Numbered from the stretch's first letter, positions 35,566-44,917 are shown. The stretch: DNA of 64,000 nucleotides from DASYLJ01 sp964432595 (GCA_964432595.1 CAYSOF010000001.1:124001-188000), one strand, 5' to 3'. Numbers and translations: made by a program. The notes: generated from the sequence alone by a model not told the origin.

Positions 35566-36687
35566 ATGGCTCCGCGGCCTTACGTGATGTCGTCGTCGAG
35601 TCGTCGGAACAAGATGTTGCTGCTCGTCCTCGGGACGGGCATCGCCTCCGGGCTGCACCTGGGGCTCCTGCACCTCTTCCTGTGGCGGTCGTGGAGCGCG
35701 CCGGTGACGTTCGTCCTGGCCAGCATCGTCTTCTCGTCGGTGACGTACTCGCTCTGGCGCTGGGTATTCCCCGTCCTCGGCGGACGCTCGTGGACGGGCC
35801 AGCTGGTGCGACAGACCGTGGTGTCGCTGCTCGTCTTCGGAACGCTGTCGATGATCGTTGCGGCGGTGGCGGCGTGGTTCCTGAACGCGGGCTCGCTCTT
35901 CGGCGCGCCGAACGCGCCCGAGCAAATCATCACGATCACGCCGGAGATCCGGCAGAAGTTCGTGCGGCTCTACGCCCTGCTGCCGGTCGTGCCGACGATG
36001 CTGGTGACGCTGATCTCGTACCACCTGGTCTGGCGTCACGTCGAAGCGCTGCAGACGCGCGAGCGCGAGCTGGCCGAGCTGGCCGCCACCGCGCAGCTCG
36101 CGGCGCTGCGCGCGCAGATCAACCCGCACTTCCTCTTCAACAGCCTGAACTCGATCGCTCAGCTCATCCACGCCGACCCCGACAAGGCCGAGGCGTGCGT
36201 CGAGCGGCTCGCCGAGATCTTCCGCTACATCCTGCACCGCGCCGAGCAGGAGTTCGTGCCGCTGTCCGAGGAGCTGCAGATGACGCAGGCCTACCTCGAC
36301 ATCGAGCGCGCGCGGTTCGACGAGCGCCTGCAGGTGACGACGCGCATCGATCCCAAGAGCCTGCGCCAGCTCATCCCGAACCTCATCCTGCAGCCGCTGG
36401 TCGAAAACGCGGTGAAGCACGGCCTGTCGCGCAAGATCGGCGTCGGCACCGTGTCGATCGACGCGCAGGTCGACGGCGAAACGCTGACGCTCACCGTCGG
36501 CGACGACGGCCTCGGCATGGGCAGCGCGGTGCTCGACGACGTCTACGATCGCGGCGTCGGCCTGCGGAACCTGCGCGAGCGCATGGAGCGGCTGTACGGC
36601 CCGGCGCACCTGCCCGAGATCCACAGCGCGCCCGGCAGCGGCACCGTCGTGCGCCTGCGGCTGCCCGCGCAGGAGGCGGCCGCGTGA
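35566..36687 (+). CDS. LytS-type sensor histidine kinase
   Basis: 373-aa inner-membrane kinase. Four hydrophobic helices (about 20-40, 44-62, 78-106, 134-155), a short coiled coil (RERELAELAATAQLAALRAQ), the His_kinase domain with phospho-acceptor His188 (INPHFLFNSLNSI) and a C-terminal ATPase domain (NAVKHGLS; GDDGLGMG; GLRNLRERM). This is the histidine-kinase type that partners with LytTR regulators, which is what the GTGA-coupled downstream gene encodes. An in-frame ATG 7 codons later (35587) is also possible. Signal unknown. Confidence 0.92.
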   Translation: MAPRPYVMSSSSRRNKMLLLVLGTGIASGLHLGLLHLFLWRSWSAPVTFVLASIVFSSVTYSLWRWVFPVLGGRSWTGQLVRQTVVSLLVFGTLSMIVAAVAAWFLNAGSLFGAPNAPEQIITITPEIRQKFVRLYALLPVVPTMLVTLISYHLVWRHVEALQTRERELAELAATAQLAALRAQINPHFLFNSLNSIAQLIHADPDKAEACVERLAEIFRYILHRAEQEFVPLSEELQMTQAYLDIERARFDERLQVTTRIDPKSLRQLIPNLILQPLVENAVKHGLSRKIGVGTVSIDAQVDGETLTLTVGDDGLGMGSAVLDDVYDRGVGLRNLRERMERLYGPAHLPEIHSAPGSGTVVRLRLPAQEAAA

Positions 36688-37448
36688 ACGCCGCCATCCG
36701 CACGCTCGTCGTCGACGACGAGAAGCTGGCGCGCGATCGGCTGAACGGCTTCCTGGCGTCGCTCGGCGGCGTCGAGGTCGTCGGCCAGGCGTCGAACGGG
36801 CTCGAGGCCGTCGAGATGATCGAGGAGAAGCATCCCGACCTCGTCTTCCTCGACGTGCAGATGCCCGGCATGGACGGCTTCGAGGTGCTGAAGGCGCTGC
36901 GCAATCCGCCGCCGCAGGTCGTCTTCTCGACGGCGTACGACGAATACGCCATCCGCGCGTTCGAGGTGCAGGCCGTCGACTATCTGCTGAAGCCGTACGG
37001 CCGCGCGCGCGTCGAGGCGACGGTGGGCCGGGTGCGACAGCGGCTCGCCAGCGGCGATTCGTCCGTCGACATCGAAGCGGTGCTGCGTCGGATCGACGAG
37101 CGCAATCAGCAGTGGGTACGTCAGGTGTCGGTGCACAGCGGGAAACGCATCCTGCTGCTGCCGGTGGAGGACGTGTTCTGGTTCGGGGTGGAGCACCGGC
37201 TGGTGTACGCGCACAACGTCGAGCGCGGTTTCATGACCAACTACACCCTGCGCGAGCTGGAGGATCGCCTCGACCCGGCGCTCTTCTTCCGCGCGCACAA
37301 AGCCAGCCTGGTGAACCTACGGCACGTGAAGGAGATCGTCCCGTGGTTCGGCGGCCGCTACAAGCTCGTGATGCGGGACACTCCCGCGAGCGAGGTCGCC
37401 GTCAGCCGCACGCAGGCCCGGACGCTCCGCGCCCGGCTCAAATGGTGA
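36684..37448 (+). CDS. LytTR-family response regulator
   Basis: 254-aa regulator: receiver domain (about 6-120) with acidic pair in VVDDE, phospho-acceptor Asp57 (FLDVQMPGMDG), Thr/Ser in STAYD and Lys in LLKPY, and a C-terminal LytTR DNA-binding domain (about 150-250; VSVHSGKRILLLPVEDVFWFGVEHRLVYAH, ALFFRAHKASLVNLRHVKEI). The GTG start overlaps the kinase stop. The vWA/TolQR operon starts 67 bp downstream on the same strand and is a natural candidate target. Confidence 0.93.
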   Translation: MNAAIRTLVVDDEKLARDRLNGFLASLGGVEVVGQASNGLEAVEMIEEKHPDLVFLDVQMPGMDGFEVLKALRNPPPQVVFSTAYDEYAIRAFEVQAVDYLLKPYGRARVEATVGRVRQRLASGDSSVDIEAVLRRIDERNQQWVRQVSVHSGKRILLLPVEDVFWFGVEHRLVYAHNVERGFMTNYTLRELEDRLDPALFFRAHKASLVNLRHVKEIVPWFGGRYKLVMRDTPASEVAVSRTQARTLRARLKW

Positions 37449-37515
37449 GCCGGTGCCGCCGTTGACAGCTTCTCTCCAACCACTCCAATAGACGTCGGCC
37501 CTCCGCCCCCTCCTC

Positions 37516-38772
37516 ATGCGCTCCGACCCCGTCTTCGACGCCACCACACGCCCCCGCGCACTACGCACCGGCACCATGCTGGCGGCGTCGGTGCTGCTCC
37601 ACGGCCTCCTCGGCCTGATGCTGTACTTCGACGTCGCCGGCATCGGCGGCGGCTTCGGTCTCGGCGTCGGCCCCGGATTCGGCATCGGATCGGGCGGCGG
37701 CGTGGGGCTCGGCGAGAAGAAGCGCCGGGAGATCTTCTCGCTCGAGGACATTCCCGAGGTCGTGCGCCCGCAGGAGCAGCGCAACGACGAGGAGATCAAG
37801 GACCTGGTCGTCGCGCGCACGCCGCAGGCCATCACCGTGCCGCAGCCCGTGAAGCCCAAGGCCGTCACCGGCACGAAGACCGGCCCGGTCGTGCAGTTCG
37901 CGCGGCCGGTGAAGCCGGTCGGCGCCGGCACCGACCTCGGCTCGCGCTTCGCGCAGGCCGGGAAGGGCACCGGCGGCTTCGGCATCGGCGGCGGCGGCGG
38001 CGGTCTCGGCATCTCGCTCGGCACCGCGTTCGGCAAATACGTCGGCACGCTGCGCAAGGGCGGCCTCGACGTCGCGATCGTCGTCGACGCGTCGGGCAGC
38101 ATGCAGAACATCATCGACGACCTGAAGCGCCGTCTCGGCGACATGGCCGCGAACATGCAGCGCCTCGTGCCGTCGGCACGCATCGGCGCCGTCGTCTACC
38201 GCGACAAGGCCGACGACAAGATCGCGACCGCGCCGCGGCAGAGCGAGGACTTCGTCGTCAAGTGGACCGACCTCACGCTCAACACGAAGAAGGTCCAGAG
38301 CTTTCTCGGCGGCATCGTCGCGGAGGGCGGCGGCGACTGGAAAGAAGCCGTGCGGGACGGCCTGCAGGCCGCGATGACGCAGCTCAAGTGGCGTCCCGAG
38401 GCGAAGAAGGTGATCATCCTGATCGGCAGCTCACCGCCGCACGACGAAGACATCGGCCCCATCCGCGGCATGATCTCGTCGTGGACCGCGCAGAACGGCG
38501 TCGTCAGCACCGTCGACGTCAGCAAGCAGCTGCACGACGAGCACGAGCGCAAGCTCAACAAGTGGCTCTACGGCGACGAGCCGCGCGAAGTGACGCCGCT
38601 GCCCGAGTTCTACGCCGAGGTGCGCGAGAGCTTCAACGACATGGCGCGCTCCGGCGGCGGCACGTCGATCGCGCTCGCGCAGCCGCAGGGCCTCATGCGC
38701 CACATCCTCGTGCTCGCCTTCGGTCCGCAATGGGAGAAAGACGTCTCGCGCGTCGCGCGCGGACGATCCTGA
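37516..38772 (+). CDS. Membrane-anchored von Willebrand factor A protein with TonB-like N-terminus
   Basis: 418-aa inner-membrane protein. The N-terminal 20 residues are cytoplasmic, then one helix (about 23-42, LAASVLLHGLLGLMLYF), a Gly-rich linker (GFGLGVGPGFGIGSGGGVGLG), a Pro/Lys/Val region (TVPQPVKPKAVTG), a second Gly-rich linker and a vWA domain (about 180-390) with MIDAS start Asp191 (DASGS). The short cytoplasmic N-terminus, single helix and Pro-rich periplasmic linker resemble TonB/TolA, and the next genes encode ExbB/TolQ and ExbD/TolR. I infer that the vWA domain is the energised arm. vWA binding partners are unknown. Confidence 0.85.
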   Translation: MRSDPVFDATTRPRALRTGTMLAASVLLHGLLGLMLYFDVAGIGGGFGLGVGPGFGIGSGGGVGLGEKKRREIFSLEDIPEVVRPQEQRNDEEIKDLVVARTPQAITVPQPVKPKAVTGTKTGPVVQFARPVKPVGAGTDLGSRFAQAGKGTGGFGIGGGGGGLGISLGTAFGKYVGTLRKGGLDVAIVVDASGSMQNIIDDLKRRLGDMAANMQRLVPSARIGAVVYRDKADDKIATAPRQSEDFVVKWTDLTLNTKKVQSFLGGIVAEGGGDWKEAVRDGLQAAMTQLKWRPEAKKVIILIGSSPPHDEDIGPIRGMISSWTAQNGVVSTVDVSKQLHDEHERKLNKWLYGDEPREVTPLPEFYAEVRESFNDMARSGGGTSIALAQPQGLMRHILVLAFGPQWEKDVSRVARGRS

Positions 38773-38806
38773 ATTCGAATTTTCGCACCATCGAGGAGCA
38801 TCCGTC

Positions 38807-39499
38807 ATGGATCCAACCGCCGTCCCGTCCGCCGCCCCCGCCGTCATGGAGGGAGCCCCGAACCTCGACTTCGTCGCCCTGATCCACCAGGGCGCGCTAT
38901 CGACGTACCCGCTGATCATCTGCTCGATCATCGTGCTCGGCATCGTGCTCGAGCGCCTGTTCAGCCTGCGCGGCATCATCTCGTCGACCGCGAAGCTCAC
39001 CGCGAACGTCGTCCCGATGCTCGCGCGCGGCGACCTGAAGGGCGCCGTCGAGGCGGTGCACAAGCATCGCGCCTGCCCCGCGCGCCGGGTCTACGAGGAC
39101 CTGATCGAGGGCGAGCAGGGCGTCCCGATGCCGGAGCTCGAGCGCGTCGCCACCGAGCGCACGTTCGAGGAGGTGCAGGGCGCCGGCTCGAACCTCTGGG
39201 TCCTCGGCACCATCGGCTCGGCGGCCCCGTTCATCGGGCTGTTCGGCACGGTGCTCGGCATCATCCGCGCGTTCCACGCGATCGCGCTCGCCGGCACCGG
39301 CGGCTTCGGCGTCGTCGCGAGCGGCATCTCGGAAGCGCTGATCGCCACCGCGCTCGGCCTCGGCGTCGGCATCGTCGCCGTCGTCTTCTACAACTACTTC
39401 CAGGCGCGGGTGGACCGGATCGACGCCGCGCTGCGGATCGGCAGCGGCCGCGTGCTCGAGGCGGTGGCCGCGGGACGGAGGGGCCATGGCCTTCAGTAG
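38807..39499 (+). CDS. ExbB/TolQ/MotA-family proton-channel subunit
   Basis: 230-aa inner-membrane protein with three transmembrane helices (about 28-52, 125-150, 172-195). The C-terminal pair carries the conserved GTVLGIIRAF and GISEALIATALGLGVGIVAVVFYNYF. ExbB-like proteins form a pentameric proton channel with ExbD/TolR to energise a periplasmic partner. A good ribosome site (GAGGAGC) precedes the ATG. The 14-bp overlap with the ExbD-like gene implies coupled synthesis. Confidence 0.93.
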   Translation: MDPTAVPSAAPAVMEGAPNLDFVALIHQGALSTYPLIICSIIVLGIVLERLFSLRGIISSTAKLTANVVPMLARGDLKGAVEAVHKHRACPARRVYEDLIEGEQGVPMPELERVATERTFEEVQGAGSNLWVLGTIGSAAPFIGLFGTVLGIIRAFHAIALAGTGGFGVVASGISEALIATALGLGVGIVAVVFYNYFQARVDRIDAALRIGSGRVLEAVAAGRRGHGLQ

Positions 39500-39896
39500 C
39501 CCCGGCCGCGGCAACGGTCGCCGCGCCATCGTCGCCGAGATCAACGTCACGCCGCTCACCGACGTGTTCCTGGTGCTGCTGATCATCTTCATGATCACGA
39601 CGTCGGCCATGATGAAGCCCGCCGACGTCGAGCTGCCCGAGGCCGCGCAGGAAGACCAGGAGACGCAGGGCGTGACCGTCACGATGACGCCGTCGCGCGA
39701 GATCTTCGTCAACGAGCGTCCGGTCACCGGCGACGACGCGATGATCGCGAGCGTGCTCAAGGACGCGCTCTCGAAGGCGAAGGAGAAGGTGGTGATCCTG
39801 GCCGGCGATCGCGAGGTCGTGCTCGGCGAGGTCATGCGCGTGCTCAGCCTGTCGAAGGAGGCGGGCGCGACCGGCTTCGCCCTGGCCTCGGAGTGA
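39486..39896 (+). CDS. ExbD/TolR-family protein
   Basis: 136-aa protein: short N-terminal cytoplasmic part ending AEINVTPLTD, single helix (about 27-45) that begins with the conserved Asp26 used for proton transfer, and a periplasmic domain. Partner of the upstream ExbB/TolQ protein. It overlaps its neighbours on both sides (14 bp and GTGA), so the four genes vWA, TolQ, TolR and TPR appear to be one operon. Confidence 0.93.
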   Translation: MAFSSPGRGNGRRAIVAEINVTPLTDVFLVLLIIFMITTSAMMKPADVELPEAAQEDQETQGVTVTMTPSREIFVNERPVTGDDAMIASVLKDALSKAKEKVVILAGDREVVLGEVMRVLSLSKEAGATGFALASE

Positions 39897-42013
39897 GGCT
39901 GCGCGGCTGGCTGCTGGCGGCGCTGCTGGCGGCGGCGGTTCCGGCCGCGGCGCAGAACGTCCCGCAGCTCGAGTCGCGCGCGAAGGCGTTCTACGACCAG
40001 CTCGAGCGCGGCCAGCGCGAGCGTGCGGCGAGCGAGTTCTCGGGCCTCGAGAAGGACCTCGCGAACGCGGCCGACCAGATCAGCGACGAGCAGGACCGGC
40101 TGCGCGACCAGGTGGTCGAGTCCGACGGCGAGCTCGAGACGCTGCTCGAGAGCGACCGCTGGAAGCAGCTCGAGATCCAGTCGCTGATCGTCGCGTACCA
40201 CCTCGCGTGGGTGCGCTATCAGGGCGCGCAGCTCGTGCCCGACGGCCCCCGCAAGAAGGGGCTGCTGCAGAAGGCGGTCGACGGCTTCTCGCAGTTCGCC
40301 GACATCGCGGGCGTGCCGGAGATCTCGTCGGAGAGCCTCTACGGTCGCGGGCTCGCGTACATGGATCTCGGCGACTGGGCGAAAGCGACGGCCGACCTCG
40401 AGCAGGCGTCGAGCGAGTCGCGCACGGCGACACGCGCCAAGTCCGCGCTGGCGGAGGTCGCGCGACGGAAGGCCGGCGGCAAGGCGCCCGAGGCGCCGCC
40501 CCAGCCGGCGCCCGACGATCCCGAGACGCTTTTCGGCCAGCTGGGCGACCGCCTGCCGAAGGTGCCGGGCGATGCGGCCGCCGAGAAGGACGCGACCGCG
40601 CTCGCACGCGGCCTCGCGGCCCGCGGCGCGGCGTGGCCCGATCGCATCCAGACGCTCGTCGCCGAGAAGCTCGGCCAGCGCTCGAGCTACGGCCTCTGGC
40701 TGCAAGCCCAGCTCGCGGTCGATCGCGGCCGCTGCGGCGACGTCGCGCCGCTCGCCGCCGCGAGTGCGAACGTCCAGGACGGCGGGCGCGCGAAGTACCG
40801 TCCGGAGCTGCTGTTCATGGAAGCCGGCTGCAAGCTCAACGCCGGCAGGGCGCAGGACGCCGCCGAGCTCTTCGGCGCGTTCTTGAAGGAATACCCGAAC
40901 AGCGAGCGAGCCCGGGAGGCGGCGTACTACCGCGTCCGCGCGCTCGATCTCGTGCGCGCGGCGAACCCGTCGGCCACACCCGCGTTCGAGGAGGCGCTCA
41001 CCGCCTATCTGCAGCGCTTCGGCAAGTCGGACGGCGCCGCGGAGGCGTACTGGCTGCTCGGCGACCTGTACCGGACGCGCGGCGACTGCGCGAAGGCGGC
41101 CACGGAGCTCGCACAGGTGCCCGCCGGCCCGTTCGCGGCGCGCGCGCGGCTCGCGGCGCTCGAGTGCCGCGTCAACGCGCTCGGTCCGAAGACACCGCCG
41201 GCCGAGCGCGCGCAGCTGGTCGCCGACCTCGACGCCTACGTGCAAGCGACGCCCGCGAAGGGCAACGACGAGGCGCTCGTCGCCCGCGCCGCGCTGATGG
41301 GTGCGCTCGCGGCCGCCGGCACGACGCCGCCCGCGCACGACACGACGCTCGCGCTGCTCACCGACTTCGCGAAGAAGTACCCGAGCCAGAAGGAGCTGCT
41401 GCCGAAAGCCGTCGAGACACGCCTCGCCGCGAAGGTGGCGCTCGGGCAGCTGGCCGATGCCACGGCCGACCTGGACGCGTATCTCGCGGCCGGCGGCAGC
41501 ACGGAGCGCAGCAAGACCCTGGCCCGCATGGGTCGCGACCTCGCCGCACGCACAGAGCGCGGCGAGCCCGCGGAGAAGGCGCAGGCGCTCGCCCTCGCGC
41601 GGAAGGTGTACGCCGCGATCCTGCAGAGCGGGGGCACGCCCGCCGACAAGATCACGCTCGCCGATCTCGAGCTGCGCGGCGGCGATCCCGCCGTGGCGCG
41701 CCGGCTGTACGAGGAGGTCCTGCAGGGCGACCCGACGTCCGCCGAGGCGATGCGCGGCGCCGCGAAGGCCTCCGCCGCGGCGGGCGACGCCGACGCGGCG
41801 CTCGCGTACTGGCGTCGCGTGCTCGAGGCGAGCCCGACCGGCGCGACGGCGTGGTACGAGGCGCGCCTCGCGCAGGTCACACTGCTGAAGGACACGAGCC
41901 GAAAGGCCGAAGCGTGCCAGATCCTTCGCTCGTCGCGCGGGCGGGCGACCAGCACGGGCGGTGATCAGATCGCGAAGCGCTTGCAGGCGATGGAGCCGGA
42001 GGTGTGCGACTGA
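39893..42013 (+). CDS. Periplasmic tetratricopeptide-repeat protein
   Basis: 706-aa exported protein with signal peptide (about 1-20, AAVPAAAQ) and many TPR-like helical hairpins: a coiled start, YGRGLAYMDLGDWAKATADLEQA, SERAREAAYYRVRALDLV, AEAYWLLGDLYRTRGDCAKAATEL, and repeats to the C-terminus. GTGA overlap with the ExbD-like gene places it last in the operon. TPR proteins of similar type (like CpoB/YbgF in the Tol system) coordinate envelope machines, so a scaffold role for the vWA-TolQR complex is plausible. No enzymatic motif seen. Confidence 0.85.
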   Translation: MRLRGWLLAALLAAAVPAAAQNVPQLESRAKAFYDQLERGQRERAASEFSGLEKDLANAADQISDEQDRLRDQVVESDGELETLLESDRWKQLEIQSLIVAYHLAWVRYQGAQLVPDGPRKKGLLQKAVDGFSQFADIAGVPEISSESLYGRGLAYMDLGDWAKATADLEQASSESRTATRAKSALAEVARRKAGGKAPEAPPQPAPDDPETLFGQLGDRLPKVPGDAAAEKDATALARGLAARGAAWPDRIQTLVAEKLGQRSSYGLWLQAQLAVDRGRCGDVAPLAAASANVQDGGRAKYRPELLFMEAGCKLNAGRAQDAAELFGAFLKEYPNSERAREAAYYRVRALDLVRAANPSATPAFEEALTAYLQRFGKSDGAAEAYWLLGDLYRTRGDCAKAATELAQVPAGPFAARARLAALECRVNALGPKTPPAERAQLVADLDAYVQATPAKGNDEALVARAALMGALAAAGTTPPAHDTTLALLTDFAKKYPSQKELLPKAVETRLAAKVALGQLADATADLDAYLAAGGSTERSKTLARMGRDLAARTERGEPAEKAQALALARKVYAAILQSGGTPADKITLADLELRGGDPAVARRLYEEVLQGDPTSAEAMRGAAKASAAAGDADAALAYWRRVLEASPTGATAWYEARLAQVTLLKDTSRKAEACQILRSSRGRATSTGGDQIAKRLQAMEPEVCD

Positions 42014-42117
42014 CGACGTCGGGCCGGTCCGTCGGGCGCGCGCGCAGACGTCCCAGCCGTCCCGAGTCTGAAGTTCGCCGCACCCAACGGTCGCTGATCC
42101 GTCTCCTGCTATGCGCA

Positions 42118-42480
42118 GGCGGCGGCACGGCGAGGGGACGACCGAAGGTCGCGTTGGTGATCACGCCCACGGAGCGCGAGACGCTGGCGCAGTAAGCCCT
42201 CGAGCCACGCGCGCGCATCGTGCTCGTGTGCGACCCGCGCGGCGAAGACGACGGTGGCGAAGCGCGTGGGCGTCACGATGCAGACGTTCGGCCATTGGCG
42301 CGCGCGGTTCGTCGGGCGGCGGGTTGCTCGATGCGCCGCGGCCCGGCACGTTCCGCCGGATCACCGACGCGCAGAGCGAACCGGTCGTCACCGCCACGCT
42401 GGAGAGTACGCCGCGGGGCGCGACGCACTGGAGCAACCGGGCGATGGCCGCAAAGCGCGGCTGAGCCCCCACGTGGTCGC
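42118..42480 (+). pseudogene. Remnant of an IS630-family transposase (N-terminal third)
   Basis: Three reading frames carry consecutive fragments of an IS630-type transposase: GRPKVALVITPTERETLAQ (to a TAA at 42193), then EPRARIVLVC in the same frame, then AKRVGVTMQTFGHWRARFVGRR (frame 2, from about 42250), then LLDAPRPGTFRRITDAQ and TATLESTPRGATHW (frame 3), then LSPHVV in a further frame. One in-frame stop and at least three frameshifts separate them, and the catalytic DDE region is missing. No terminal inverted repeats were found. It fills the gap 42014-42565 together with about 90 bp on each side in which I see nothing. Confidence 0.75.
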
Positions 42481-42553
42481 GGAACGGGGCGCATGGCCAG
42501 CTCGGCGCAGAGCTGCTCGTGCTGGGCCCTTTCCTCGCGCCCCCCTTGCGCAC

Positions 42554-42559
42554 TAGAAA
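42554..42559 (+). promoter_or_regulatory. Putative -10 element, leaderless type
   Basis: TAGAAA lies 6 nt before the GTG at 42566. No Shine-Dalgarno sequence precedes the start. Confidence 0.3.
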
Positions 42560-42565
42560 CGCCCC

Positions 42566-44884
42566 GTGCCTCCCCGCCGCAACGTCATCGAGTGGGTCGG
42601 CGGCCGCTACCCCGCGCCGGGTGACGTCGTCGAGAACGGCGTACGCACCCGCCCCGACGTCGCGCTGTGGATCGTCAACCCCGACGGCCTGATCGTCGCC
42701 GCCGAGATCGGCGAGTCGCCGCTCGCCCCCGACGCCGTCGCCGCAGCGCTCACGAAGACCCTCGAGCTGCCGCTCCGGCATGACGGTCGGTTCCGCGTCC
42801 GCGTCGCCGACCCGTCGGTCGCCGACGCCGTTCGCCGGCAGCTCGGCGACCGGGTCGACGTGGTCGTCGCCCCGACACCCGATCTGGATGCCGTGGCCGC
42901 GCAGATGCAGCGTGACCTCGGCGGCGGCCGGCGGCCGCCGGATCGCGGCTACCTTCAACGCGGCGCCATCCCGGCCGATCTCGTCGCCTGGCTGTTCCGC
43001 GCCGCCGCCGAGCTGTGGACCATCGCTCCCTGGCGCTTCGCGACCGACGACCAGGTACTCGCGCTCGACGTTCCGTCGCTCGAGGTCGCGGGCGCGTGCG
43101 TCTCCATCATCGGGAACCACCGCGAGAGCTTCGGGTTCCTCGTGTTCGAGTCGTTCGATGCCTACGAGGCGTTCACGAGCCAGGTGCCGGACGATGGCGG
43201 CCCTCCGCTCGACCTCACCCTGCGCGGTTGCCTGGCGGCGCTCGACTATGCGCGGAGCGGCGACCTGTCGTCGGTCCGTCGGCGCGAGATCAAGCAGCAC
43301 GGCTGGCGGGTCGCGGCGCGCGCGGCACACCCGAGGCTCATCTGCGCCGGCGACGACGGGATACCGCGGGAGGAGACGTCCGGCGACGTGCGCCTCATCG
43401 CCGCCTGCGCCGAGGCGCTCGCGGTGTTCTGCCAACGTCATGAGGCGGCCTTCGAGATCGAGCCGGACCGACCGATCGTCGAAACACTCGAGGTGCACGC
43501 TCCGGACGGCCCAATGACGGTGCGGCTCGCCGCGCGTCCGATGTGGGAGATCGCAGCCATCGACCCGCCGCGTTCCACGCGCCAAATCGGCCGCAACGAC
43601 CCGTGCCCCTGCGGCAGCGGCCGCAAGTACAAGAAGTGTCACCTCGACGCCGACGCATCGGCTCCGGCGCCGCCGACACTGCCGGAGGTGCTCGCGCTCG
43701 ATCGACGGATGATGCAGGCACTCGACCGCTTCGCCGACGCGCGCTACCCGGGGATCGTTAGGAGGGCCGAGGACATCTTCGTCGGCCATCCCGACTTCGA
43801 CATCCCGTGGCTGGTCTTCCACGAACCCGTGGACGGGCGCCGGATCGTCGACCTCTACTTCGACGCCCGTCGGCACACGCTCGAGCCTGCGCAGCGCGAC
43901 TGGCTGCTCGCCGAGCAGGCGACGCGGCTCTCGACGTGGGAGGTGCTCGACCTCGCGCCCGACATGTCGCTGGCCCTGCGCGACGTCTTCACCGGCGAGG
44001 TGGCGCACGTCGGCGACGACCAGATCACGGCACAGGTCCGCCGCGGCGATCGGCTGCTCGCCCGCGTGCTTCGGCTGAGCGGCTTCGAGATCTTCTCGGG
44101 TCTCCATCCGCAGCCGTTGCGTCCGTCGGCGGCGACCCGGGTCGTGCGGGCGGTGCGTCGGCAGCTCGGCACACGTGCCCGTGTCGTCGATCCCGACGCG
44201 CTCCGCGGGCCGGCCATCGTGCGCGCCCTGCTCGACGCCTGGGAGGACGAGTGCGCGACGGAGCTCGATCGCACGCGTGCCCTCACGCTGACCAACACCG
44301 ACGGCGATCCGTTGCTGCTCACGACCGACCACTTCGCCCTCGACGCGGCCGACCGGCCGGCCGTCGAGTCGGCGCTTGCCCTCATCACCGAGCGTCTGGA
44401 CGATGCCGACGGCACCAGCCGCTTCGTGCTGGGCAGCAAGGGCTTGGTCACCATCGCCGACGTCGAGGTGGACGACCGGGCACTGCGCGTACGGACGAAC
44501 TCGCAGACGCGCGCCGACGTCGTGCGCACGCTGCTCGAAGGCGCCTCGGGCAATCGCATCCGCCATCGCGCGCGCGAGCACACTGACCCGCGCGCCCTGG
44601 TCGGACGTCCCGAGCCACCCGGGCGGGCCACGATGCCGCCCGAGGCCGCCCAGCTCGTTCTCGACTTCAAGCGCCATCACTACTCGACGTGGCCGGACGA
44701 GCATCTGCCCGCCCTCGACGGCCTCACGCCGCGCGAGGCGGCCGAGCGCCCCGCGATGCGGCAGCGCCTCGCTCTCCTGCTCGACGACATGGAGCACGGC
44801 GAGCAATCGTTCCCGCCCGGCGAGCGCTTCGACTTCGACATGCTGCGATCGACGCTCGGATTCCCGCCAGCACGGCCGGTTTGA
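42566..44884 (+). CDS. Large SEC-C zinc-motif protein
   Basis: 772-aa cytoplasmic protein of unknown function. The only clear domain is a SEC-C zinc motif in the middle (Cys347, Cys349, Cys358, His359; RNDPCPCGSGRKYKKCH), the same motif that ends SecA and many uncharacterised proteins. The N-terminal ~340 residues and the C-terminal ~400 residues show alternating beta/alpha composition. An N-terminal domain similar to DUF6930/7309-type proteins found with SEC-C motifs is possible. No membrane segment or signal. GTG start; single gene, followed by the nucleotidyltransferase after 33 bp. Confidence 0.8.
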   Translation: MPPRRNVIEWVGGRYPAPGDVVENGVRTRPDVALWIVNPDGLIVAAEIGESPLAPDAVAAALTKTLELPLRHDGRFRVRVADPSVADAVRRQLGDRVDVVVAPTPDLDAVAAQMQRDLGGGRRPPDRGYLQRGAIPADLVAWLFRAAAELWTIAPWRFATDDQVLALDVPSLEVAGACVSIIGNHRESFGFLVFESFDAYEAFTSQVPDDGGPPLDLTLRGCLAALDYARSGDLSSVRRREIKQHGWRVAARAAHPRLICAGDDGIPREETSGDVRLIAACAEALAVFCQRHEAAFEIEPDRPIVETLEVHAPDGPMTVRLAARPMWEIAAIDPPRSTRQIGRNDPCPCGSGRKYKKCHLDADASAPAPPTLPEVLALDRRMMQALDRFADARYPGIVRRAEDIFVGHPDFDIPWLVFHEPVDGRRIVDLYFDARRHTLEPAQRDWLLAEQATRLSTWEVLDLAPDMSLALRDVFTGEVAHVGDDQITAQVRRGDRLLARVLRLSGFEIFSGLHPQPLRPSAATRVVRAVRRQLGTRARVVDPDALRGPAIVRALLDAWEDECATELDRTRALTLTNTDGDPLLLTTDHFALDAADRPAVESALALITERLDDADGTSRFVLGSKGLVTIADVEVDDRALRVRTNSQTRADVVRTLLEGASGNRIRHRAREHTDPRALVGRPEPPGRATMPPEAAQLVLDFKRHHYSTWPDEHLPALDGLTPREAAERPAMRQRLALLLDDMEHGEQSFPPGERFDFDMLRSTLGFPPARPV

Positions 44885-44917
44885 CCGCAACAGCGACGAC
44901 GCCTAGTTCTGATCGGC

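Noticed and set aside
39486..39499. Possible frameshift at the ExbB/ExbD junction because the genes overlap by 14 bp
   Set aside because: Both proteins are complete at their usual lengths, so this is normal translational coupling.
42161..44890. 909-codon minus-strand frame
   Set aside because: Antisense to the SEC-C protein, rich in Arg/His/Asp without motifs; the plus-strand frame has the zinc motif and normal composition.
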